Source: Acidobacteriaceae bacterium
Lineage (GTDB): Bacteria; Acidobacteriota; Terriglobia; Terriglobales; Acidobacteriaceae
NCBI GenBank assembly: GCA_030037705.1
Contig: JASHQE010000247.1
Span: 54,326 to 118,325 of the forward strand
Direction: 5' to 3'
DNA: 64,000 nucleotides
The position numbers were made by a program, and so were the translations under genes. Under the pieces are notes generated by a model. It searched no databases. It was given only the letters and a program-made list of their open reading frames with translations, and had not been told where the DNA came from. Below are positions 55,246 to 64,000 of this stretch, in pieces (the stretch's first letter is position 1; the number at the start of each line of letters is the position of its first letter).

Positions 55246-58200
55246 ATGCTCAAGGAGGCATGTGCAATGAACGGCGAGAAATTGGTAGTTCGTAAACCAA
55301 GAAATCTTTTGGTAATCTTCTGCGTTGGATTCATGATCTTTTCTTGCGGCCAGGTCTTTGCCCAGGCAGGTATTGACATGGGCAGCGTCACCGGCACCAT
55401 TAAGGACCCGACCGGGGCCGTGGTGCAGAAAGCGCAGTGCACATTGACGGATGTGGATACCGGCGTATCGCAAGACGCCATTTCCACAACAGCCGGCGCC
55501 TATGTGTTCTCGCTGGTTCCAGTAGGCGCCTATTCGCTCAAAATCGTGGCTCCGGGATTTAAGGATTATGTGCTCAATGGCATCGTGGTTCACCTTGGAA
55601 CCACCGATACGGAAGACGTGACGCTGCAACTGGGCACGGTATCGCAGGAGGTGAAGGTCACCTCAGCCGCGCCGCTTCTGCAGGCGCAGGATGCCTCTCT
55701 GGGCATGACCATCGACAGCACAGCAGCGACGGAACTGCCGATCTTCGGCGGCTCGGGTGGACGCAGTTTCATGCAGTTGACCAACATTGTCCCGGGAGTC
55801 CAGTGGGCAAGCAACAATAGCAGCGCCAATACAGGCACATTCCTGATCAATGGGGTGCAAAGCGGTCAGGTCGACGTCCGCCTGAACGGTGTTGACGACA
55901 ACGCAGAAGTCTTCGGCGGCATTACCATTCCACCTGTCCCCGACGCCATCCAGGAAATGAAGGTCGAGACGGGTAACAACAGCGCTGATATGGGCGAGTT
56001 CTATGGAACCGTCGTGAACGTCGTCACCAAGGCGGGAACCAACCAATTCAAGGGGACCGTATGGGAGTACAACGAAAACGATATGTACAACGCCAACGAC
56101 TACTTCAACAAGCGCAGCGAAATCCTGGCCGGCCATCCGAACCGGCCGGGCCGGTACAAGGAAAATTCGTTTGGCGGTGTATTCGGCGGACCGGTAATCC
56201 TGCCGGGCTACAACGGCCACGGCAAAACTTTCTTCACGGTCGACGTTCAGCGAACCGATTACTCGGCGGTCGACCAATACACGCAAACGGTCCCGACCGC
56301 GAACATGCAGAGCAGCGATTTCACAAACCTGGCCGACACGCTCACGCTGAACTATCAGACAACCGGCAATCCTATCAACTCCATGAAAGAGGACGCACTG
56401 GGTCGCTGGTTCCAGGTAGGCATGATGCTCGACCCGGCCACGACGCGCGCGGTTCCTTGTGGCTCGCCGGATCCCATCACCGGTCTGCCGACCAATTGCA
56501 ATGTTGGATATACCCAGACGATCAACGGCGTGAAATCAGCCATCGTCCGCGATCCGTTTCTGAGCGGTGCCGCAGGGTGCCCCAGCTTGGCGGGAACGCT
56601 CTATTTCAACTCCTCCTATAACAACCCCAACGGTCTGGCCGCTCCCAGTTACCCGGCTAGCTGCTTCAACCAGCTTCCGTCTGGCCGGCTCGACCCGAAT
56701 GCCGTCGCTCTTCTCGCACTCTTTCCGAAACCCGATCAACAAAGCGCGACCAGCTTGACCTACAACAACAACTACTACATTGCCGCGCCGCAGCCGACCG
56801 ATACGACACAGTACGACATCAGGATCGACCATAAGATCAACGACAAGGACTCCCTGCTCGGCACGTTCAGCCACTATATCCAGACTAGTCCTGGCGCAGC
56901 TCCGTTCCCCGGAATTCTGGAAGGCGGCACAACGGGAAGCGCCTTTGCCGGCCAAAACCCAACCTATATGTTTGCGATTGCCGAGACCCACGTCTTCAAT
57001 CCCAGCCTGATTAACGAATTCCGGTTTGGCGTGGAGCATAACCTCAGCCTGCGTCTCGATGTAGACAACATCGACAACACAGCGGGCATTCCCGCTCAGT
57101 ATGGAATCCAGGGCATCCCGCAAACTGGCCAGGGCGCCCTGGGCAACGGAGGACTTCCCGACTTCAGCATCAACAGCGGCATTTCCGGCTTCGGTTCGCG
57201 CCAGAACATCACCAATCAAACCGTTGGGGCCTGGCAGTACTCCGACAATCTGACCAAGGTGGCCGGCAAGCACGAGTGGAAGTTCGGCGGCGAGTGGTTG
57301 TGGACCTATGGAAACATCGCCCAGTTGCCTAACTCAAGAGGCAACTTCGGCTATGGTGGATTCGCCAACGTGCCCAACTCCGGCGATAACAATGGAGCAA
57401 TGGCAGATTTCCTCTTGACGCCTATTGCCGCCAATTCCACATACGCGGCTGCGGGCGGGCTCAGCACGTCGGTGAATGAAATCGGCGGAGTCTCCAGCTA
57501 CACCGGCAACAACTACAATCTTTCCACCTATGGCGCTCCCTATCTTGCCTTCTACGGGATGGATGATTGGAAAGTTACTCCCAACTTTACGGCCGCCCTC
57601 GGGCTTCGTTACGAGTACTTTGGGCCTTACTATGCGCAGGGCGGCCAGGAAGCCAATCTCTGGATGGGCGGAGGCGGCAACACTGCAAATGGCACAGCCT
57701 TCTACGTTGCACACGATGGCTGCGCCACGACCATGTCACCCTTCTTCAGAGGGGTGCTTGCGTACGACAACATTCCGATCATCTGCCAGTCCAACAACGC
57801 AGCCAACAAGACGCCCAAGGCCAACTGGGGTCCGCACGTGGGTTTCGCCTACCGCGTAACGCCAAGGATCGTGGTCCGCGCCGGCGCCGCAATTCAATAC
57901 GGCGGATTCGGCTCCATCGGCTACAGCGGCACGCTGGGCACCAACTATCCGTTCCGGTTTACGGCTCAGAACAGCGGCTCCAGCAACGCCTACACGCCTA
58001 ATCTGATCGGAGCGGTCAATGCAACCACGGGTCTGGCCCAGACCACGGCGACCATGGAAAACACCTTCGGCCTCATCAACCTGACCAATCCCGACAGCGG
58101 ATATCTGCCGTTGGGTGCAATCGCGCTCTATGGCAAGCAGTACAACTTCCACGAGCCGCATGTGAAAACCCTCACCGCCGCCGTGCAGTGGCAGTTCACC

Positions 58201-59277
58201 AATCACGACTCGGTCCAGGCCACCTACGTCGGCAACATCGGCCAGAACCTCGAGAGCGGCGATCCCTACAACAACGCTCCGAATCAGTTGCTGCCTCCGA
58301 ATGCGCAGACTGTAACCATCGGTCCGCAAACCGGCTCATGCGCCCCCTATTGCGCAAGCGGTTATGTGCCCTTCCCCAACCTGAACGCGTTGACTGGTCC
58401 GATGGAAACCACCGAACAGGTAAGTAACTATCAATCAGGCGAGGCGGAGTATCAGCATCAGTTTGCGCATGGTTTCAATATGGACGCAAACTACACCTTC
58501 GCCCGTTGCTGGTCCGATGCGCAAGGCGGCCAGCAGAACTCAGGCGGCCCAGCCAACGGCCGCGCTCCGTGGGTGACCGGCTACCGCTACGATTACACCC
58601 GCTGCGAAAACCTCGCGGCTCAGGTCTTCAAGCTGTCAGGCGAATACAACCTGCCCTTTGGCAGAGGATCGTATCTAGCCTCGAATGCCAATGGATGGGA
58701 AGATGCAATCATCGGCGGCTGGAAGATCGATCCCGTCTGGATCGCGTCCAGCGGCGATCTTGCCAACATCAGTTGCCAAGGCACAAACGGCCAAGGCGCA
58801 AACCCCGCCTTCACCGGACCATGGTTCGATACCAACAAGACGGCTTTTGCCTGTTTCGCGCCTCTCGTGCCCGGAGTGAATCCATACGGAGCGGGATCGA
58901 AGGATCAGCCCCGCACTCGCGTCACCGGCTACTGGAATTCGTCGGCATTAACCGCACCTCAGAATGCTGTCCAAACTATCGGACAGTCCGACTGGTCTCC
59001 GCTCGGCGCGAGAGGCGACCAGATCTACGGCCCCGGCTGGTACGATGTGGACTTTTCCATCCACAAGCAGTTCGCGACCGGAGAAGGCACCAAGTTGGAG
59101 ATTGCGGCCATGGCGATCAACTCTTTCAACCACGTGCAGTTAAACAATCCAGGCACCAGCAACTACACCACACCCGGAACCGAATCGCTGACCGGCGGCT
59201 TTGGCACCATTACCGGCGACAAACTGAACAACGGCGAAGGCCGCATCTGGCAGTTCGTCGGCAAATTCTTCTTCTAA
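55246..59277 (+). CDS. TonB-dependent receptor with carboxypeptidase-regulatory-like domain (Oar-like)
   Basis: DMGSVTGTIKDPTGAVVQKAQCTLTDVDTGV; plug/barrel; C-terminal WQFVGKFFF. Confidence 0.92.
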   Translation: MLKEACAMNGEKLVVRKPRNLLVIFCVGFMIFSCGQVFAQAGIDMGSVTGTIKDPTGAVVQKAQCTLTDVDTGVSQDAISTTAGAYVFSLVPVGAYSLKIVAPGFKDYVLNGIVVHLGTTDTEDVTLQLGTVSQEVKVTSAAPLLQAQDASLGMTIDSTAATELPIFGGSGGRSFMQLTNIVPGVQWASNNSSANTGTFLINGVQSGQVDVRLNGVDDNAEVFGGITIPPVPDAIQEMKVETGNNSADMGEFYGTVVNVVTKAGTNQFKGTVWEYNENDMYNANDYFNKRSEILAGHPNRPGRYKENSFGGVFGGPVILPGYNGHGKTFFTVDVQRTDYSAVDQYTQTVPTANMQSSDFTNLADTLTLNYQTTGNPINSMKEDALGRWFQVGMMLDPATTRAVPCGSPDPITGLPTNCNVGYTQTINGVKSAIVRDPFLSGAAGCPSLAGTLYFNSSYNNPNGLAAPSYPASCFNQLPSGRLDPNAVALLALFPKPDQQSATSLTYNNNYYIAAPQPTDTTQYDIRIDHKINDKDSLLGTFSHYIQTSPGAAPFPGILEGGTTGSAFAGQNPTYMFAIAETHVFNPSLINEFRFGVEHNLSLRLDVDNIDNTAGIPAQYGIQGIPQTGQGALGNGGLPDFSINSGISGFGSRQNITNQTVGAWQYSDNLTKVAGKHEWKFGGEWLWTYGNIAQLPNSRGNFGYGGFANVPNSGDNNGAMADFLLTPIAANSTYAAAGGLSTSVNEIGGVSSYTGNNYNLSTYGAPYLAFYGMDDWKVTPNFTAALGLRYEYFGPYYAQGGQEANLWMGGGGNTANGTAFYVAHDGCATTMSPFFRGVLAYDNIPIICQSNNAANKTPKANWGPHVGFAYRVTPRIVVRAGAAIQYGGFGSIGYSGTLGTNYPFRFTAQNSGSSNAYTPNLIGAVNATTGLAQTTATMENTFGLINLTNPDSGYLPLGAIALYGKQYNFHEPHVKTLTAAVQWQFTNHDSVQATYVGNIGQNLESGDPYNNAPNQLLPPNAQTVTIGPQTGSCAPYCASGYVPFPNLNALTGPMETTEQVSNYQSGEAEYQHQFAHGFNMDANYTFARCWSDAQGGQQNSGGPANGRAPWVTGYRYDYTRCENLAAQVFKLSGEYNLPFGRGSYLASNANGWEDAIIGGWKIDPVWIASSGDLANISCQGTNGQGANPAFTGPWFDTNKTAFACFAPLVPGVNPYGAGSKDQPRTRVTGYWNSSALTAPQNAVQTIGQSDWSPLGARGDQIYGPGWYDVDFSIHKQFATGEGTKLEIAAMAINSFNHVQLNNPGTSNYTTPGTESLTGGFGTITGDKLNNGEGRIWQFVGKFFF

Positions 59278-59370
59278 AAACTCTCACTCCAAAGCACAAC
59301 TTTGGGCCAACAGGATCTGCGATGAAGATCGAACCGATCTTCATCGCGGTTCTGTCCCGAGGGGGAAGCC

Positions 59371-60990
59371 TTGACGGGCAGGATATCGAGCCTCATTTGT
59401 CTTTTTTGCTTTCTGGCAAGCTGTGCATGTTCGCAAGCGCCGATCACAATCACGGTTGATACATCCACTCATGAATTTGCAATTCCCGCAGATTTTATCG
59501 GGTTAGGCTTCGAGACCAAAAGCGTGGCGCCGAATACGTATGGAGTATCCGGATACTTCTTTTCTCCGAAAAATACGCAGCTCATCACGCTTTTCCGCAA
59601 CATCGGCATCAAAAGCATCCGCGTAGGCGGTGGAACGGTCGATGGCTCGGGACGTGACGAGCATTGCGTCACGCCTATTCCAACCTATAAAGATATTGAC
59701 AACCTGTTTGAGTTTGCCCGCGCAGCGGGCGTAAAGGTGATCTATTCATTCCGCCTGTTGAACCTGGCTTCCTGCGCCGATCCGAATCTTCCAGTTGCCG
59801 ATGCAAAGATTGCTCGATATATCTGGAATAAGTACCGCGCCAACCTCGATAGTTTTTCCATCGGCAACGAACCGGATGTGCGTTCATACCACACTCGGCC
59901 CGGTCAGATGGTGGACCCGGCGATCGAGGAAACAACAGCCGGCGTACCCGGAACCGCTTATCCCTCTTACTTTGCCGATTGGCGGCATTTCGAGAGCGTC
60001 ATTCACGCTATGGTGCCACAGGCCAAATTTTCCGGCCCTGACACAGCCGTCTCTGACCTCAGCAGCTTCACGCCGAATCCATCGAGCGGAGTATCCTGGA
60101 CAGAACAATTTGCGATCGATCTGAAGGGTTCCGGCATTCTGGCCGAAGCGCTTCAGCATCACTACGTCTGGGGAAGTCCGGGAAACACCACCGCAGAAGA
60201 AGCCATGAATGACATGCTTTCTTCCGCCTGGGACGACGATACCGCGGTCGGTACCCAGCCGGCCAATAACGGTGGCACGGCGTCCTTTCATCCGTATCCG
60301 TTCGTGTACGCGAAGATCCTCGCGCCGCTTGTCGCTTATGGTGTTCCCTATCGAATGACTGAAGCCAACGACTGTCTTCACGGCGTTCCCGGCGCGAGCA
60401 ATGGTTTTGCCGCAGCCTTATGGGCGTTGGATTACATGCATTGGTGGGCCGCACATCACATGGCGGGCGTGAATTTTCATAACAATCCATGGCTGCCGAC
60501 CGACACGATTGTTCCCGATCCCAATCCCTGCAGAGCCTCGGGCTGCACGAATTACACGGTAACCCCAAAGGCCTATGGCATGAAGGCCTTCGCTCTTGGC
60601 AGCCGCGGCTATGTTGAGCCAATCGAGATTTCCAACCCCGGCAAGATCAATCTGACTGCATATGCTGTGGGAACAAAAAATGATCTCTACATCACCATCA
60701 TCAATCGTACGCACACCGGAACTCACGATGCAACGGATGCGGCAGTGTCCATCCAGACTGCGGGATTCAAATCAGCGCGTGCAGCTTACATTGTCCTCGC
60801 GGGCGGTGAACCCGGAAACGCTGCGGCGATGACAGCAACTCTGGGCGGGGCTTCCATTCTCAACAACGCACCATGGGATGGCAGATGGACACCTTTGCGT
60901 CTTATGGCTGATGGCAAGCTTTCGCTAACTGTGCAAAGCACTACTGCGGTCATCGTAAAAATTCATGCAACTGAGTCAGAACGTCCGTAA
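59371..60990 (+). CDS. Secreted glycoside hydrolase family 79-like protein
   Basis: Lipoprotein/signal N-terminus; FIGLGFETKSV, IKSIRVGGGTVDG, DSFSIGNEPDVRSYH, YRMTEANDCLHGVPGASNGFAAALWALDYM. Confidence 0.75.
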   Translation: MTGRISSLICLFCFLASCACSQAPITITVDTSTHEFAIPADFIGLGFETKSVAPNTYGVSGYFFSPKNTQLITLFRNIGIKSIRVGGGTVDGSGRDEHCVTPIPTYKDIDNLFEFARAAGVKVIYSFRLLNLASCADPNLPVADAKIARYIWNKYRANLDSFSIGNEPDVRSYHTRPGQMVDPAIEETTAGVPGTAYPSYFADWRHFESVIHAMVPQAKFSGPDTAVSDLSSFTPNPSSGVSWTEQFAIDLKGSGILAEALQHHYVWGSPGNTTAEEAMNDMLSSAWDDDTAVGTQPANNGGTASFHPYPFVYAKILAPLVAYGVPYRMTEANDCLHGVPGASNGFAAALWALDYMHWWAAHHMAGVNFHNNPWLPTDTIVPDPNPCRASGCTNYTVTPKAYGMKAFALGSRGYVEPIEISNPGKINLTAYAVGTKNDLYITIINRTHTGTHDATDAAVSIQTAGFKSARAAYIVLAGGEPGNAAAMTATLGGASILNNAPWDGRWTPLRLMADGKLSLTVQSTTAVIVKIHATESERP

Positions 60991-61028
60991 GCACTGCAAC
61001 GACTTTACAAAAAGGGTCGCACGAATCG

Positions 61029-61355
61029 GGTAGTGGGTCAGTTTGAAGGGGACGGCTTTAGCCCGTTTTGAAGGGGCACGGCTTTAGCCGTGCCGTAAAC
61101 AGATCAAAATATGCGCGGGCTTTAGGTAGTGTCTGATGAATCACGGAGCGAGAGGTTTTGTAACAGGGCATGGCTTCATCGGGGTCCCCAGCAAGGGATT
61201 TGCTTGCTGGGGTGAATAGCCATGCCGAAAAGGGCCAAAATTCGAAGGGGTTTTAACCCCTGAGAGATGCTCTTTGTCCGGCAAACAGATGTTCTCCGAT
61301 TCGTCAGACACTGCCTAGCCCCTGAGGAATGGTTTACGCAAACTGACCCACTACC
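61029..61355. mobile_element. Composite intergenic palindromic element (327 bp) with nested MITE-like element
   Basis: Perfect 17-bp TIR GGTAGTGGGTCAGTTTG/CAAACTGACCCACTACC; inner imperfect TIR TAGGTAGTGTCTGATGAATC/GATTCGTCAGACACTGCCTA; hairpins at 61075-61094 and 61186-61212. Confidence 0.7.
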
Positions 61356-61557
61356 AGGCTTCGTGACATCTGAGCAGTTTGACAGATGGGTGCGCCCACA
61401 GGATATGACTCACCCGCTCGGATAAAACAGCTTTACAAGCTGACAAGGCGGATCTGTCACGAAATTTTTCTGCATTCAATAAACCTTCGCTCAACGAAAG
61501 TGGCATTTAAGGACGCCCGCTTGCCGGATTTTTGGCATAACCACTACGATTTCTCAC

Positions 61558-63024
61558 ATGGCAACCATTTCTTCAGGAATCTTTCCGGTTATATGCATCG
61601 ACCGAAATACGGGAATCCCGCTGCATCGTCAGGTTTACACTGGTTTTCGCGAAGCCATCCTGCGCGGCGAACTTGGTCCCGGACAGAAAGTTCCATCTAG
61701 CCGTGCTCTCGCAGCGGAACTCGAAATCTCGCGCTTTCCCATCCTCGATGCGTATGCGCAGCTTCATGCTGAGGGATATCTCGAAAGCCGCGTGGGCGCC
61801 GGCACGTTTGTATCTGCGGCTTTAACCAATCTTCCCACAAACAACACCGCGCCTGTTGAGGAATCCGAGGGAGCGCGCCGTGTGTCGCAAGGTTCTGCGC
61901 GGTTTCCTCGTTATCATGCTGCGCCATGGCGCAATGGCTGGGGCGCTTTCAGTGTCCATCAACCAGCATTCGATCAGTTTCCGTTCGAGACCTGGTCAAA
62001 GCTTGTGGCACATCATAGCCGTGCGCCGCGAGCCCACGGTATGCGCAATATAGACCCACTCGGTCTTATGCCTCTTCGTGATGCCATCTGTTCTTACCTG
62101 CGCACGGCCCGTGCGGTACACTGCGATTCCAGTCAGATCATGGTCGTGTCCGGTTCGCAGCAGGCATTGGATATCACGGCCCGCGTTTTGCTTGACCGGA
62201 AAGATAGCGCATGGATTGAAGAGCCTTGTTATCCTCTCGCACGGTCCATTCTTCTAGGGTATGGGTGCCGTATTGTGCCCGTTCCTGTTGATCAGGAGGG
62301 CCTGGATGTCAATGCCGGAATTAAGCGCGCTCGCAATGCGCGCGCCGCTTTCGTTACGCCGTCTCACCATTATCCGCTCGGCGTCACGATGAGCGCACCA
62401 CGCCGGCTGCAGCTGCTCGATTGGGCGCGAAAAGCCTCTGCCTGGATTGTCGAAGACGACTACGATAGTGAATTCCGCTTCGAAAGCATGCCTATCCCGT
62501 CGCTTCAGGGATTCGATTCGGCCGCACGTGTTATCTATATAGGCACCTTCAGTAAAGTCCTCTTCCCCTCGCTGCGTCTGGGTTATATCGTCATTCCTCC
62601 AGACCTGGTCGATCATTTCACAGCCGTTCGATATGCAATGGACATCTTCCCTTCTTATCTTTTCCAGGAAGTGCTAACCGATTTCATGGGTGCAGGTCAC
62701 TTTGCGCGGCATATCCGCCGTATGCGGGCTCTCTATAAAACCCGCCGTACTGCGCTCGTCGAGAGCCTTCATTCGGAATTTGGCGATCTTTTAGAGATTC
62801 ACGGAGCCAAGGCCGGCATGCACCTTTCCATCACTTTGCCCGATGACTATCGTGACGTTGAGATCGCCATGCGCGCCGCGAAGGAAAACCTGTGGCTATG
62901 GCCGCTTTCCCCTTGCTGGTCGGGCATCCACCCGCGTCAGGGATTTATTCTCGGTTTCGGCAACATCGCGGAGGAGAAAATGCAGTCTGCAGTCCGGCAT
63001 CTTCGCCGAATTCTTGCGCTCTGA
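61558..63024 (+). CDS. MocR/PdxR-type GntR-aminotransferase regulator
   Basis: N-terminal GntR wHTH (HRQVYTGFREAILRGELGPGQKVPSSRALAAELEISRFPILDAYAQLHAEGYLESRVGAGTFV) fused to class I aminotransferase (EDDYDSEFRFES, IYIGTFSKVLFPSLRLGY). Confidence 0.92.
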   Translation: MATISSGIFPVICIDRNTGIPLHRQVYTGFREAILRGELGPGQKVPSSRALAAELEISRFPILDAYAQLHAEGYLESRVGAGTFVSAALTNLPTNNTAPVEESEGARRVSQGSARFPRYHAAPWRNGWGAFSVHQPAFDQFPFETWSKLVAHHSRAPRAHGMRNIDPLGLMPLRDAICSYLRTARAVHCDSSQIMVVSGSQQALDITARVLLDRKDSAWIEEPCYPLARSILLGYGCRIVPVPVDQEGLDVNAGIKRARNARAAFVTPSHHYPLGVTMSAPRRLQLLDWARKASAWIVEDDYDSEFRFESMPIPSLQGFDSAARVIYIGTFSKVLFPSLRLGYIVIPPDLVDHFTAVRYAMDIFPSYLFQEVLTDFMGAGHFARHIRRMRALYKTRRTALVESLHSEFGDLLEIHGAKAGMHLSITLPDDYRDVEIAMRAAKENLWLWPLSPCWSGIHPRQGFILGFGNIAEEKMQSAVRHLRRILAL

Positions 63025-63038
63025 GTGCTCAGCGTGTT

Positions 63039-63869
63039 TCAAGAACCGGAAAACTGTTTAGGACGCGTAACTGTCTGCTCCGCGACTCCCAACACGTGCC
63101 CATTGTGTTTATCTGCCAGAAATACCACTAACCGCATCGGCCCGGTCGCACCCTTGCCCTCATCGAACGGTAGTTTCAGCGTCAACGCGCGCCCATCTTC
63201 GCTTCCAGAGCCCATCTCCTTGAGCACGCGCACAACAGCAACGTTGCGCAGTGTCTTTCCCGCATTTTCGCCGCTCTTGACCGACGTCTCAGTTGCATCT
63301 TCAGCCAACGCCGCCATCAGCGTCTGCTTCGACTTGCCCGCCGCGCTGTTTCCGCAGCGAATCATGAACCTAACCTCATCCCCAGCCCATGCCACGCCGT
63401 CAATCGTCAGCTCTTCCTTGGGATTGGCCGCCGCAGCCAGCACCGCCTGCGCCAGCTTGCGCCCATCATTACCCACCATCTGCACTGCGCCGTCCACCAC
63501 CACTTGCGGCGTATAAACGTCGTTCAGTCCAAATTTGTCTTCATACCACTTCTGCCGATCGGTAACGGCATCCAGCGCGTATGGATCATGCCAGCCCTCA
63601 TGATCCCAGTACGTTACATGCTCGCTCAGCACAATCGCCTGCGCGCCTGGAATCGGCTGTAATGCATCGAGCTTCGCCAGCAGCGCGTCTGCAGGCGGGC
63701 AGCTTGAGCAGCCCTCCGAAGTGAACAGCTCCACCAATACCGGCCGCCGTGAACCACTCTGCGCTTCCACAGCAGCCACATCTTGCCGTGGAGACCAGCC
63801 CGCAGCCATAACCACTGCAACTGCGCCCAGCATCGCGCCAAGCCACCAGCCCGAACTTCGATTCCCCAT
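63039..63869 (-). CDS. DUF1223 family secreted thioredoxin-fold-like protein
   Basis: VLVELFTSEGCSSCPPADALLAKLDAL...LSEHVTYWDHEGWHDPYA...RQKWYEDKFGLNDVYTPQVVVDG. Confidence 0.88.
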   Translation of the reverse strand: MGNRSSGWWLGAMLGAVAVVMAAGWSPRQDVAAVEAQSGSRRPVLVELFTSEGCSSCPPADALLAKLDALQPIPGAQAIVLSEHVTYWDHEGWHDPYALDAVTDRQKWYEDKFGLNDVYTPQVVVDGAVQMVGNDGRKLAQAVLAAAANPKEELTIDGVAWAGDEVRFMIRCGNSAAGKSKQTLMAALAEDATETSVKSGENAGKTLRNVAVVRVLKEMGSGSEDGRALTLKLPFDEGKGATGPMRLVVFLADKHNGHVLGVAEQTVTRPKQFSGS

Positions 63870-64000
63870 CTCCCTACCGCCTGTTGCTCAAATAGATTGC
63901 ACTGCGCGAGGCAAAGTTGCATCCTGGTCGCTGGTGTACGATTCTTGCGATTTGTTGATCGAATCGGCAACGACCCAGGTTGCTGACGCCAATGCAACAC

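Noticed and set aside
58506-59459. 317-aa plus-strand ORF overlapping the TonB receptor C-terminus
   Set aside because: Arg-rich out-of-frame shadow of the receptor gene.
61558-63024. MocR as the phn regulator
   Set aside because: More than 20 kb from the phn units, no TTCGTATACGNA site seen upstream, and MocR proteins usually control adjacent genes.
1-64000. rRNA, tRNA or prophage genes
   Set aside because: No rRNA-like, tRNA-like or phage structural/integrase sequences recognised by eye; a tRNAscan/Infernal run would be needed to exclude small RNAs.

Overview
This 64 kb window is a densely coding, moderately GC-rich bacterial chromosome segment. Its Oar-like TonB-dependent receptors, winged-helix/TPR-type regulator and dispersed palindromic repeats suggest an acidobacterium (inference). 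From left to right it contains: an olsBA-like lipid acyltransferase pair; ftsY; ribD and ribE; a Phd/VapC-type toxin-antitoxin pair; a GspF/GspE/PilMNOP-like/pseudopilin operon; a GH44 glycosidase; a full C-P lyase-type phn operon (phnGHIJKL-DCEE-M, minus strand); a plus-strand unit (two half-ABC exporters, DUF1045 2H-phosphoesterase-like, phosphohexomutase, phn-type hexapeptide transferase); a minus-strand unit (TonB receptor, second phnM, pyrE-like OPRT); MarR; an EEP hydrolase; KDPG aldolase; a CzcCBA/Cus-like RND pump with an adjacent divergent HK/RR pair; a carbohydrate locus (DUF6259-like glycosidase, wHTH regulator, TonB receptor, GH79-like); MocR; and DUF1223. The main finding is that the phn operon looks biochemically rewired. 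PhnJ, the radical-SAM C-P lyase, keeps the fold motifs and the Gly32 region but has lost 3 of the 4 signature cysteines (CAICG to CSASG; FVCSDTDYC to WVINDSNFL). The operon's own PhnM has lost two probable metal ligands (RCE to RWS, MDH to NDD), whereas the second PhnM 10 kb away is canonical. A near-identical palindrome, TTCGTATACGNA, lies upstream of all three phn-related transcription units, which suggests one regulon. All calls come from reading the sequence; no database search was run.
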